64,000 nucleotides of DNA from Gnetum montanum (Eukaryota > Streptophyta > Gnetopsida > Gnetales > Gnetaceae), in the NCBI GenBank assembly GCA_015680685.1, contig MNCI01033658.1:124001-188000 (forward strand), given 5' to 3'. How positions within the stretch are numbered: position 1 is the first letter of the stretch; each line of letters starts with the position of its first letter. Below the pieces are notes generated by a model. That model was not told the DNA's origin, did not search any database, and was given only the letters and a program-made list of their open reading frames with translations. Made by a program: the position numbers and the translations under genes. This document shows positions 47,935 through 59,934 of the stretch, piece by piece.

Positions 47935-50900
47935 CTATGCATCTCCTTTGTCCCCACTGTCGCTCGTATCGCTCAGCTCCATCTCTACTTCGAGCAAATT
48001 GTCCTCATAGGAGCCACCATTTTTAGGTGGCATTTCTTCTTGAAAGTGGCCCTCCCTACCAGGCTCTTCTGCATGAGGTTGTTTGCCATGGCATTGATCA
48101 TCACCATTATTCTCTATCCCCTGCAAATCCTCTTCATGAGGACCATCATCCACGTTATGTTCGACCCACTGAGGAACCTCCTCAGGTTGTTCCTGCAATT
48201 AGACATAACACGCATATTGACATTGCGATCAAAAATAGGTATGACGAAAAGCATAATAAAACAAAAACTCACCTGTGATGGTCCTACATCAGTAGAAAAT
48301 GGGATTTGTTCTAAGCCAACCTACAGACATTGCATAATTTCATCCTTGGTAAGCTTAGACCAAAACCCATCTCCTAGATTAGCTCCGACCTTGACATTTC
48401 CTTTCTCCATAGGAGTTCATCGGGGTGGTTCAGGGAAGAAGGAAGGGACAGTTGTCTCCCCCCCAGGAAGAGTCATTTCCCTTTATGGGAAGGCACTTAT
48501 CGTCACTTGCTCTTGAAAACTTTCAAATGCACTGGAAGCACCAATAACGTCGAGAAATAGTCTAAGAGATTGAGCCTTGATGGTAGAGTCTCTGTAATGT
48601 TGATGATAGGTAGTGCATTCCCACTTATTGACATGTTTATGGTCTTTCTACATCTACCCCCATTCTTGCACACTCACGCTAAAGTCTTTCCAGTCTTGAT
48701 TCTTCTGAGCTAGGAGATCCATTTGCATCCACTACTCAACTACTTCACGGCTGGCCTGGACATTGTTTTGGATGATCGTTCAATAACGGGCATAGTCTAC
48801 AACAGCCGTTTGCTAGTCCTCGTTGCTTGTCCCCAAAGCTTGCAGTAATTCGTTCCGTGACCTGAAATCCCCCACTTCATCACCTTGAGCCACCCTCTCC
48901 TTCTCCAACCTTTGCAGTCTCTTCCAAAGGTCTTCATTTATGCTTTGACATTCCCATAAGGAGCGATTCAAGCATATAGAACATTTACACATCTTGTCAT
49001 AAATGTTTTGCGGCATGACAGTCACTTCCGATGAGGGTTCAGTAACGTCTAGATCAATAGGCTCCGATGGATCCCATCTGAGTCGAGCTCCTAATAACAT
49101 AAAATGGTGGTTAGGCATAATTAGGTAACATAATATCATAATGGAACAACTTCTATGTAATGATCATAGTGTACCTGCTTCAGGATAGATTTTCTTCAAG
49201 CGAACGATCATATCTCGGACGACGCCTTCCATAAAGGTGAATTTATCAAGAAATTCACACCAGGATCGAGTTACCACTGTTGACACGTGTACATCTTGGT
49301 CACCTATTACATAGAATAAGTTCCATATAAGGACATAATTGAGACGTTACAATGACCAATATAACCTTTAGAAGCAATTGCCTAGAGTCTAGTACTCTAT
49401 AAAAATTAACCTCACCGAATCACAAGTCATTTACCTCTTCCTACCTTGGCCAAAAGGACTTCGGCATCTTCCACTGCAGCTCCCTTCTCACATGTAGGAA
49501 CCTGCACACTACTCGCCTTGTTGAATGGAACCTCTTGTTCCAAGGTCAAGGCCTCTTCCTCTCGCCGCGAAACCATAACCCCTGTTTCAAGGGTTAACCT
49601 TTCCGCAACCTTCTCCTTCGCTATCACACAACGTCCTCAGTTAACACAGGATTTTGCTCTAGTTCAATAAATATTACACGGTGCAAAAGTATCTATATGC
49701 AGCATAACTGTAACTATTAGCACATTTCTTTACTTACCTGCTGGAGGATTACTCCTTTAAAACCTAACCTGCATCTTCTGCCTCACACCACTTGTTGGCT
49801 TGACAGACTCCTCGGTCAAACGAGTTTTCTTCTGTGGCACCGACGAGTCCACTATTTCAGCTGCCAAGCACTTCCCCCTCAATGCATCGCTAGTGTAGGA
49901 GTGGAGCACCCCACCCACACTGTCCTGACCCCGTGTTTGAGGCGCCGCCATGTTTCTAGTTGTTACTGACAACGACTTCCTGATTCCTTCAGGAGGGTCT
50001 TGCGATCGGATAGTGCCAAAAACATGGGAATTCCACACTTTAGAAATCTGGCTACGGTCCTGCTGCACCCAGACTCCATTTCTTTGGACTACCAAAAATT
50101 TAGCAAAATGCCAGAAGCAAGCTATGAAAAAGGAAAAATGCACATTGAAACAGGACTCAAGCTTCTTGCGAAGCTTGACCATTTCAACACACAGGCCTTC
50201 AGCAAAATAGCTAGCCCAATTTAGTTATGTCCCCTTCTCCATGACCTCTTGCATAATTTCAGCTTACTCTATAGTGAGGAATCTCCCTTGGGAGAGTGTC
50301 TTGGGGAAGGCCTGAGCTCAGAAAAGGGGGTAAATGGTGTTGGCCACTTCTAACTCGATCCCATTGGAAGGAATTCCTTTAGCCTCCTTCTTAACCCCTA
50401 GCCAATCCTCTATCTCTTCCTGGTACTTGGTGCTTCTCTTTGACTTTTCCTCTATAGGAAAGCCATCGGAGGGGACCCCAAAGAGATCAGCGAATAGCTG
50501 AGTGTCGATGTCAAAATCTGCGCGCACGTTACACATGCGTATGCAGAGACTCTCAGCTTCTTCATTGAAGGAGTTGACTAAGGTCAACATTTCACCCATA
50601 GTAACATCAGGGGTTATGGCCAAGAATAGGTCCATCAGTCCAGCCTCCTAAAGGTTATTGGTCAAAATAACTGGGGCTTCTCTATGGCCAAGCCAGCATT
50701 GTATCTCCATTATATCACCATAGCAGAAAAAGAGATTGCTCGCCTCGGGATCGGAAGCCATGATTGTAATTTCCCGTGATTCCCTAATTGCTCACATAAA
50801 ACAATAGTTAAGCCGAGGTAACAAAAAATGAGACAACTTTACACATCATCACTAGCTGATAACACTGATATAATTCATCATCATAATGAAGTTTACCAGG

Positions 50901-52352
50901 TCCAAATGGCAAAGGAATCCGAGGAATTTTCCTTTGCACGTATGCAACAGTAAGGGGATGATCCAAAGTCCATTCCCTATCCAGTCATCCAAGATTTCTA
51001 CATCTAGAAAAGAAGTCAGCATAGCGGGTCGAGTATTCTAGGATTTCGAATGCTAGCTGTCCCATGATAGCGGCTCGTACGTTTCTAATAGAAGTAAATT
51101 CACTTATAGCCCTTTCAGTTAATGACAATGTATCATTATCGCCCTGGAGACCGCTATCATTGATGAAGAATCTACATCACAGAAGATGGGTGAATTCTTT
51201 ATGCTCAATGTAAATTTAAACAGTAGTTAAAGTGTTGCCACACATTGAAATGACACAAATTTAAATTCTTACCCACCTGCATAATACACGGTGCCAGGTG
51301 GGTTCTGGAAGTAGGTTGTGAGGTGACAGGCCATGAATAGAGTATTGTAGGCATGATAAAAATTGAATCTGGGCATCTCCCAGATCCAGCTCAAACATCT
51401 TAAACCTTTGGTGCTCTATTCACGGTCTTGCATCCGCATAGTTTCAATCGTGTCGTCTGTTAGGAACGCCAAGATGCTCTGTGTTGAACCAACTAGTAGC
51501 ATCTCCAAAATAGTAGCAGCTACATCACCTGGTAGATGTCACCAAATGATTACATTGTAATTACGAAGAAAAAACTACAAGAACCCCCATGTGCCCCTTC
51601 GAAACCACACTACCTCCTGGTTTATACGAGCATGGGGAGGAGGAACATTGGCCATGGGAACATGCATGCAGCATAGAATGCCCATGATGTCCAAAATGAT
51701 TAGGATGGGCTTGAACATAATACTATATAATGAAAACATATTACTATTAGACAAAACATTTAGACATAAAGATTCATCATGCGACATTAGGGTTCTCCTA
51801 ATTCCTTTAAAATTACAGATTTCACTAAAAACGCATGGCCAGAATCGTCCAAACCCTTGCAACAGCTCAAGGTTTGTCTCTGACAACAGCAATGAAAGAA
51901 ACACTGTAGATTACTCCAACATAATATGTAACTATTACAGGAATAAAGGAAAAGAAAACAAAACCCTGATTATGCTACCCCCAGTTACAATACCTAGATT
52001 TTTCGATTATACACTACGTTTGCTCAGTATTACTCAACATTACTTGAACCCTCGTAACAATATGAGGTTTGTCTCCAACAATGAAGGAAAAGGTAATATT
52101 GCAAACCATAATAGCTTAGTCTATGTAAACAGATATTAACACTCAATGCAACATACGCATTCAGGAAAATAATATATAACTATGATGCTGTAACAAATAT
52201 AACAATAGTGCAAAAGGGTGGACGAAGACTTACCAGTTAAGCGGAGTAACTTCCCGAGCCTCGACTCTAGCCTGTGAAGCCCACTGCAAACTCTCTTGCA
52301 CTTCATCAATTCTTGTTAGTTTAGCATTCTTCCCTTTGACCTTTGGTGCCAT
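47935..52352 (-). pseudogene. Antisense eight-exon gene inside element D (unknown protein)
   Basis: Starts MAPKVKGKNAK at 52352 on the strand opposite to gag-pol. Exons by eye: 52352-52234, 51722-51273, 51171-50897, 50790-49738, 49635-49435, 49303-49175, 49090-48273, 48192-47935. All introns are GT-AG (511, 101, 106, 102, 131, 84 and 80 nt) and all phases join, giving 1101 codons with the TAG at 47935. Exon 2's acceptor is the least certain. 17 in-frame stops (3 in exon 2, 1 in exon 3, 5 in exon 4, 8 in exon 7) each fit CAG, CAA or CGA with C changed to T. The N-terminus is basic; the middle (exon 4, MASDPEASNLFFCYGD, then FDIDTQLFADLFGVPSDGFP) is helix-rich; the last exon is very acidic. Weak likeness to ORF1-type proteins of plant gypsy elements; otherwise unrecognised. 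Not RT, integrase or transposase. Confidence 0.7.
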
Positions 52353-52470
52353 AGTTGCAATCGAAAGAGTTTTCGTAAAATCGTCTATTTATGCCTTGCT
52401 TCTGCTCATTTTCTACTATAGCAAGATGCAAATTCACGATATCTGTAGCTTGTTTTGAGTATGAGTCACC

Positions 52471-52478
52471 GATTTATA
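52471..52478 (-). promoter_or_regulatory. TATA box of the antisense gene
   Basis: Minus strand TATAAATC lies about 120 bp upstream of the antisense ATG, leaving about 90 bp of 5' UTR. The spacing is right for a plant core promoter; function is inferred. Confidence 0.5.
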
Positions 52479-52957
52479 AACAAAATACTTGATACTAACT
52501 TTTCTTTCTGCCCGATCGATGCGGAACTTTCCCAAAATGCCGGTGTCAGTATGACATGAAACATGAAGATCAGGGCATTAATTTCGTAGATATCATGTGG
52601 ATCACGGTTCGAAATGACCCTAAACTAATACATAATTTATCATCTCATAATCTAGCCACATTAACTATGGTATGTACAAAAATTCAAATTTCACGACATG
52701 TTAGACATGCCACGTTGCATCTTTCATCTTTTTTCATACGCTAGCATCTAGGAAGCCTAGCTCATCATTGTTTCACACACTGTGCATATTTGTTACGGTC
52801 CACTCATACCTTAAAGTGGAAGCTTCTTTAATATGCAACCCTAATGCAAAAAAAAAAAACAAACTCTTATCATTCAACAGATTGGTAGAAAAACAATGTA
52901 ACAACTTCTATTTTTGGCATTTTTGCTGGGCAATTCGCAAATGGATGTAGCTTTATC
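52479..52957 (+). other. Spacer between antisense gene and RT exon
   Basis: AT-rich with a poly-A run at 52848-52859. No sense coding before the acceptor. Short ORFs at 52556-52950 are not supported by motifs. Confidence 0.5.
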
Positions 52958-52977
52958 TGCACCCTTACCCTTAACAG
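52958..52977 (+). promoter_or_regulatory. Candidate sense-strand splice acceptor before RT
   Basis: TGCACCCTTACCCTTAACAG is a pyrimidine tract ending in AG, followed by the open RT frame. Ogre-type elements are known to splice out an intron between protease and RT. A matching donor near 46930-46940 was not fixed by phase: GTTAGC at 46930 joins in frame but is weak, while GTAAAC at 46937 is stronger but out of phase. Confidence 0.5.
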
Positions 52978-55900
52978 GCCCATATGGGGAGACCATTAGA
53001 TAGCTTAATTACATGTTGATAGAAACAGACCCTTCCCTTTGTGATGCAACCATAGCAACATCGAAAATATCCCTAGATTGGCTAGAACACCTAGCCCGAA
53101 CTCTAGACCTGGAGGCTGGTGATGTCATCGAGGACCCTCTCAACAAGGTCCCTGTGGTTACGCACAATGGTAAAAATAAAACTCTCAGGGTTAGTTCCCT
53201 TCTAGACCAATAGACACAGAGTGGCATAACACAAGTGCTCCAAAATAACGCTACTGTATTTACATGGTCATATGAAGATATGCCGAGATTAGACCCAAGA
53301 TTAATACAATATAACATACTTTTAGATCCATGCATCAAAGCAATTAGATAGAAGGCACGAAAGATTAAGCCAGAAATCACGCTAGTAGTGCGTAATGAAA
53401 TCACCAAGCTGTATCAGGCTAGTTTCATTCGCATGGTCAATTACTCAGACTGGGTATCCAACATCATAGTTGTCTCTAAGAAAACGGGAGGCATATGCAT
53501 TTGCATAGACTTTCGGGATCTGAACAAAGCCATGATTAAGAACAATTTCTTGTTACCAAGTATCGACCAACTGATTCACACAATAGCTGGTCACGTGCTT
53601 CTATCCTTTATGGATGGTTTCTCAGGGTATAATCAAATTCGTATTAATCTGGAGCACCAATTGACCACAACATTCATGATGCCCTGGGGAACCTTCTGTT
53701 ATACTATGATGCATTTCAGGTTAAAAAATGCTGCAGCAATGTATCAATGAACCATGACATACATCTTTAGCGACTACCTCTTAGGGAGATTGAATGACTA
53801 TGTGGATGACATAGCTGTCAAGTCTATAAAGTCGGAAGATCATTCAGAAGACTTGGAGTTAGTCCTTAAATGAAGTCTCAAAAATGACTTACAGCTCAAC
53901 CCAAAGAAATGTGTATTCAGAGTCAAAATCGAATGCATGTTGGGGTTTGTGGTATCAGAGACTGGCATCCAAGTTGACCCCGACAAGGTTAAAGCCATCG
54001 TTGATTTAACGCCACCTACAAACCTCAAATAACTACGTGGGTTGCAGAGTAGACTACAATTTATCAGGCATTTCATTTCAAAGTTAACAGATAAATTACA
54101 TCCCATGCAACACCTTCTTAAGAAGGGTCTTAATTTTGAATGGACCAATGATTACCAGTGTGCATTTAACAACTTAAAAAAGGAGCTGCAACATTTACCA
54201 ACAGTTTTCCCACTACAAAGGGATCATCCTTTTTACATTTATCTAGCTAATTCAGACATGTCTATAGCTGCATTACTTTGCCAAAAAAGGAACGACTGGT
54301 CGAAAGCCCTTATCTATTATCTAAGTCACGCTCTATTTGCGTAGGAAATGAAGTACAATGAAGTGGAGCGTAACTGTTTGGTGTTGGATTTCACAGTTAA
54401 AAAATGTAGGCATTATCTTTTTCACAATCAAGTCAACATAATTTGCAAAAACAACATTCTGCGGGCTATCTCAAACAACCTGTATGAGAGTAGTAGGATA
54501 GCTCACTAGAAAGCTATCATAGCTGAATTTGATTTACATTATGTTGGTTAATCGTCCACCAAAGGTCAGGCTATAGCTAACCAGCTAGCGACATTACCTA
54601 TTAAAGATCAAGCTACAATAGGGCTAGAATTTCCGGATGAGCATGTACATAGTTTAAGCCCTGTATCAACAGGCCTCGAAGTGACATTATACTTCGACGG
54701 AGCTTCAACTACTAGAGGCGACAGTGCTACTGCTATTATTATGCTTACCCCTAAGGATGTGCATCCATTGGCTTACTGCCTGGCCTTCCCTTGTACGAAC
54801 AATGTGGTAGAGTATGAGGGGCTTCTCAAAGGATTGTTGACAGCCAGAGAACTCAACATTCAACACCTGGTAATCTGAGGTGATTCGATGCTCATCATCA
54901 ATCAAATCATAGGAGTCTACGTCTGCAAAGTTGTGCATCTACATCCCTACTATGATATGGCTAAAGATCTCCTAAAATAATTTGTGGCAATCGATGTCCA
55001 ACATGTGTTGCATAACAAAAACACTGTGGCTGATGCACTGGCAACACTAGCACTAAACATGCCACCACACTTATTTGCCACTTGGCCTGCTTTAATGAGG
55101 GAATGTATAGACCCTGTCATTCGAGCAGCATAGATTTCTTCATTAAATGTGGGGGGAGCACCAGAATGGTATCACAACATTAAGACTTACCTTCTACATG
55201 GCGAACCACCACACGAGCTAAAACATGCACAAAAGGATGCAGTGTGCAAGCGTGCCAGGAAATATGTCATCATTGGAGATAGTAATCTCTGTAGATGCTC
55301 TTTCGATGAGGTATTGCTAACCTACGTTAGTAATGACCAAGCACATTGAATAGTTAGCAAAGTTGACGAGGGGCTGTGTGGAGGACATGTAGCCCCACGA
55401 GCCATGGTCACTAAAATCAGACGCCTAGGGTACTATTGGCCGTACATGGAAAGAGACTGCCTTACCAAAGTTAAGATGTGTGATATGTGCCAGTGTTATG
55501 CAAACCTAATACACATGTCTCCAACCAAGTTATACACTACAAAAATTACTTGGCCATTCCAATGATGGGGACTAGATATCATAGGTCCCATCGCGCCTAA
55601 ATCTTCCGCAGGACATAGCTTCAGTATCACCACCATTGAGTACTTCACAAAGTGGGTTGAGGCTATCCCCCTATAGAAGATTACATCTCAACAAGTTTTC
55701 CATTTCATCTTAGACAATATTGTAACCATATTTGGACTCCCTATGACTATTGTGACTGACAACGGGTCACAATTTAGTAGTACAGAAACCAAATCTTTTT
55801 GCGATAATCTTGGTATCAAGAAATCTTTTTCTTCACCCTATTACCTGCAAGCAAATGGTCAAGTAGAAGCAAAAAGAAAAGTAATTATAAATCTACTTAA

Positions 55901-56408
55901 GAAGATGCTCAGAAATAACAAGAAACAATGGCATGAAAAAATCCTGTACGTGCTATGGGCATATCGTACGGTGTGCAGAACAGCTACAGACAGAACACCC
56001 TACAGCCTAGTCTATGGATCCGAAGCAGTGTTGCCCTTGGAATTATAGGTTCCCTCATTGTTGATGGTCCTCTCCATGGTTATAAATGAGACTCAACAAA
56101 ATGAGTCTAGAATCTTGGATTTAGACTTACTGGAGGAGAAACGCATCCAGATGCTCGACACCATTGAAAGATATCAGGATAAAAAGAAATAGAAGCATCG
56201 GCACAACCTGCATCAATGATCGATCAAGGAAGGAGACTTAGTTCTCAAGGCCATTCATGAACCAGTAGGAAAATTCTCCATAAACTGGGAAGGCCCTTTC
56301 CTGGTCATCAGCGCATACGGCAATGGCGCATTCAAGTTAGCGGATATCGACGGAAACGAACACTCGAATCCAGTGAATCATCTATATCTAAAGTGGTACT
56401 ACATTTAA
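52978..56408 (+). pseudogene. Element D pol: RT, RNase H, archaeal-type RNase H, integrase
   Basis: One frame from 52978 to the TAA at 56406, with 18 internal stops and no frameshift. RT: KPEITLVVRNEITKLYQASF, CIDFRDLN, motif A SFMDGFSGYNQI, YVDD at 53799-53810. RNase H: FYIYLANSDMSIAALLCQ near 54228. Second RNase H at 54681-55060 (LYFDGASTTRGDSA, VVEYEGLLKGL, GDSMLIINQI, DALATLA), diagnostic of the Tat group. Integrase: zinc finger CGGHVAPRA ... CDMCQ (55378-55490), catalytic Asp 55575, Asp 55758 (TDNGSQF) and Glu 55866 (NGQVEAKRK), i.e. DD35E, then YSLVYGSEAVLPLEL and a WEGPFLVISAYGNGAF C-terminal domain. No chromodomain. Stops at 53001, 53211, 53349, 53748, 53871, 54030, 54342, 54507, 54549, 54876, 54978, 55131, 55347, 55563, 55674, 56046, 56190 and 56217. 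Confidence 0.9.
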
Positions 56409-56439
56409 ACACTGACTCAGCTCAAGCATAAAGGTAACA

Positions 56440-56800
56440 TACATCCACTACGACGTAAAACTGGCAAATCTATACATGTCTACTATGTCGTAAAACTGGC
56501 ATTCCTTTTACGCATCCGCCAAGATGCTAAACTGGCAAAGTTTCCGACCGTTCGCCATGACGTGAAACTGGCAAGGTAAGAATACGTCTGCTGAGACTCT
56601 AAACTAGCATAGAATTGTCCCTGGATCATGATATAAAATTGGCACCCATAGCACGGTCTGTTGGGACCATAAACTAGCTCTTCCACCATCTGCTACGACG
56701 TAAAACTAGTAGGTTTCAGTCTGCCCAGATGTTAAACTGGGACCATGTCCTACTGAGGCTTAAAACCAGTAACAACAGTCAACCAGGACTCAAAACTGGA
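56440..56800 (+). repeat. Degenerate repeat of about 35 bp in the 3' UTR of element D
   Basis: ACGTAAAACTGGCA recurs about eleven times at intervals of 28-40 bp (for example 56454, 56491, 56526, 56562, 56699), with increasing divergence. Tandem repeats between pol and the 3' LTR are typical of Tat/Ogre elements. Confidence 0.75.
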
Positions 56801-57983
56801 ATTCATCAATAGATAATCCACAAAGCAAGCGAGTGTGATCAATCTTGCACTGCATCCCTACTAGATGGAATGGGTAAGACGTTGGGACTGACACAACACC
56901 GCTACCCCACCAGCATCCTACTGATTCCTTAGATAGGTCGAAAGGCATATTACTGACCCCTCAGAGATGTTGCTACGATAGCCACCTTGTAGTTGCAGCT
57001 CCTAGGATCAACTTCACCACTTGTGGCCCTGAGGAAATTGTGGTCATCTGTAGTCTCAACGGCCTCCATCCATCGCTGTCACCAAACTTTAGCTTAGCAG
57101 ATTCATCTGACTTGTTCTTTGGCTAGTCATTTGAGCAACATGAATCTGGCTATCGATGACGGTTTCATGAACCGCGACATCAACATTGGGACCCTTGCTC
57201 CTCGTTATGGTCCCTGTTTCATGGCCTATGCTCTGCTTTTTTCTTTGGACGACACTTTTTTCAACAGCCTCCCTCCTTAGCGATTAGGAAGATTTCTTTT
57301 GTGATCTGCTCTCTGTTATGTTTTGTAGGTTACTTGCTATGACAGCGTTGATCGAGAATGCATTCATTAGAAGGTGAGGTATTGCAGCATCTTGAAGTGG
57401 TTGCTTAGACTAGGCTAGCTACTTAGGGGTGCAAACCCTACCTCTCCCGCCATCAGATACGTTGCTTCGCTTCCTCCTTCCCTTGTCCTCATGACCACCT
57501 TTACCCTCTTCTTTGCTTGTACAGAGCATGAACATTCAATCAAATTATTTCGCATCATCATGTCTATGAATTGGTGTAACAAAACTCACCTAGTGGAATG
57601 TAGTTAAAAAAAGGGGGGGGGGGTAAAGCTTAGAAAAATGGATGTAAAACAACTCATTCAAGCCACTCGGGCATAACGCAACTCATTCGCGCAAGCCCTT
57701 CATATATAGTATGAAGACATAACCTCTCGCAAATACATTCGCGGAAGGACGTAATGACTTGTTCACAAAAGTTTCATATTCACATGGTTAAGTCTTCCCC
57801 TAACCTTCCTCCTCTTACTTCTGTAAAATCCTCTCTATGCTTTCTTCTCTACCCTACCTTTGCACTTCCAGGTTTGACAGAGTGACATTTGAGCAATCTC
57901 CAACGGACGCTGTTGGTGCCTTTACCTTTCTGGTGTTTCGTATTCTTTGTCGACGTCTTTCGGGCAAGCCCTCTAAACATCAA
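56801..57983 (+). other. 3' UTR of element D
   Basis: Moderate GC, no credible ORF. A run of 11 G lies at 57613-57623. Confidence 0.5.
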
Positions 57984-57997
57984 CAAAGAGGGGCCAT
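57984..57997 (+). promoter_or_regulatory. Polypurine tract of element D
   Basis: CAAAGAGGGGCCAT directly before the 3' LTR start TGAAACACC. Confidence 0.8.
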
Positions 57998-59313
57998 TGA
58001 AACACCATAAAAATTTTTAGGCCTCGACGGTTTGGCAAAATCTAGCAATTCAGGCAAGGAGTCGCAACAAGCATAGTACAAATAAATTTCTAAAGACAGT
58101 ACAAGGCGATGGGTGCGCGGCGGCAAGCCTTCAACTTTGCAAGTTTTCTATCTTTCAAAAATCTTAACTTTTAACATACTATGCTACCTTACGCAACATA
58201 GCGTAATGTTGTGTTATGCAGTGTGGTGTAATAAACTCCAGAAGGATTGATCAAAAATAGAGGAAGCATGGAGACAACAGTTCCATTTTTCACAGGTTCG
58301 CTATTTTGTGCTAAATTACGCTATGAGGCGGAATTTAGCATGATGCAGCGTAATCTAGCATGGTGCAGGGTAATACAAACAAAAATAAAATAGTATAATA
58401 TGAGCATCAGCAGTTCATACGTCATGATACACTCTCTAGCGTATCGCAGCGTAATCAAAGAACAACCTATCGCCAAAGCCCAAACAAGAGTGGTTTACGA
58501 CGTGCTACGTAGTATGGTGCCGCAAGCTTCAACAACAAACACATCAAGTCAATGACATTATGTAGGTTCAGGACACGCATCATCTAAACTACATTTTTCT
58601 CTTGACCTTAATCTTATAAATACTCTAGTCAACAAAGATCAAAAAATTTCTCCTAAGATTAAAAGATTTTCTCTGTGGGTAATTTTTTTTCCATTAGCAA
58701 TGTTTGGCAACTTTTAGCAAAGATTTACAAGAGAAAAAAGAGGATTAGTAATCACAAGAATATCAAAGATAATTGGCAAGAACGTTCAATCAGAAATAGC
58801 TATTTGATGGACACTCTGCTTCGTGACCAACCTCCTTGTACCCAGATCCGCTAGAACAAGGTAGATCAACCTTTGCTTGCTTCATCTTTGAACAGCCTTC
58901 TTGTTGTTGGCATGTACATCACTTAAATCGAAGTCTGCTTGTAATCATTGTACCTAATATATTTGGTTCATGAGTTGAATCCCAGATCTGGGGATTGCCT
59001 GCATTCTAAATTTGATCTCTTGTTCCCTATTTACACGAATCTCGCAAATTGCTCTAAATTGATTACATCGTTTTCAATTATCTTCAAAATTAACAATATT
59101 ATATATTCTCATAAAGAACCATCATTTTGTCATCCAAATATCACAAAATTTTTACTGATCAAATAAGTCCCTGTTTGATCGACAAGACCGTTCAGGGCAC
59201 CTTGGATTCGTTTTTTTTTTCTCCAGCATGGTCCTCGCGCGGATCTGGGGTTAGAACTGTGTACATGGACTTTCGTTTGGTATTTCCAGTGACCGACATT
59301 TTCCATTGTTACA
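57998..59313 (+). repeat. 3' LTR of element D, 1316 bp
   Basis: Pairs with 41427-42916 and ends CATTGTTACA. It lacks about 160 bp of U3 present in the 5' LTR. TATA box at 58615-58622. Many transitions separate the two LTRs, so the insertion is old. Confidence 0.9.
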
Positions 59314-59934
59314 TTATTATTATTATTATAAAGCAAATATACATCCAAGAAGAATACATGTAAAAACGAAGTGGAACACAATAATAGGAAAGATGCAAAA
59401 TAAATAAACAAGAAAACATAATAGTGATTAGTTTTTTTGCTAGAATGTGTTGAGGAGATTTGAAAATACCTTTAATTACTCTTCCTATTCTTCATTAGTG
59501 GTGTCCTTTTTACTAAGAAATTCCTTACATCCCACCAAGTTACCATACATTTGTTTGATGTACTTGGAAGCATTCTTTGTTGCAGTTGTTGTTTCCTCCT
59601 TTCTTTTAAGTTAGGCTTCTAGCATCTCCACATGAAATGATTGATCAGTCATGTTATTTTTAATTGTTTCTTATTTATTTGTACTAAAAAAGATTAAAAT
59701 TATGAGTAATGAACCAATAATATCAAATGGAAGAAAGAAAAGAAAAATAAAAGTAAGAACTACTCACATGATGTTGATCATTCTCAATTTGAAGAAACCA
59801 TTCATGGGTCAACAAATAGCAAGCTAGACATGTACTTCTAGACCATACTTATGAATTAGATGGAATGAGGATGAAGCATCATCCTATACTAGTTCATAAT
59901 GTGTCTTGAAGTTACATAATCTAGATTTCCTTAA
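59314..59934 (-). other. Interior remnant of the older gypsy element, possible ORF relic
   Basis: Begins with an ATT microsatellite (59312-59330). On the minus strand 59640-59470 reads as a Lys/Thr-rich stretch (MLEA, LKRKEETTTATKNASKYIKQ, FLSKKDTTNEE) with stops. No known motif. Confidence 0.3.

Larger units (their letters stand above)
41427..59313 (+). mobile_element. Element D: Tat/Ogre-type Ty3/gypsy retrotransposon with antisense gene
   Basis: 17.9-kb element flanked by TTATT on both sides (41422-41426, 59314-59318). Order: 5' LTR, primer site, gag-protease, 6-kb spacer with tandem repeats and an antisense spliced gene, RT, RNase H, second RNase H, integrase, repeat-rich 3' UTR, purine tract, 3' LTR. 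The second RNase H before integrase marks the Tat group, and the large size with a separated protease and RT fits Ogre-like members. It is inserted 57 bp inside the interior of an older gypsy element. It is defective through many stop codons. Confidence 0.9.

Noticed and set aside
47917-48516. 199-codon plus-strand ORF, the longest in that region
   Set aside because: It overlaps exons 7 and 8 of the antisense gene in the other direction. It has no known motif, and the exon structure on the minus strand explains the open frame better.
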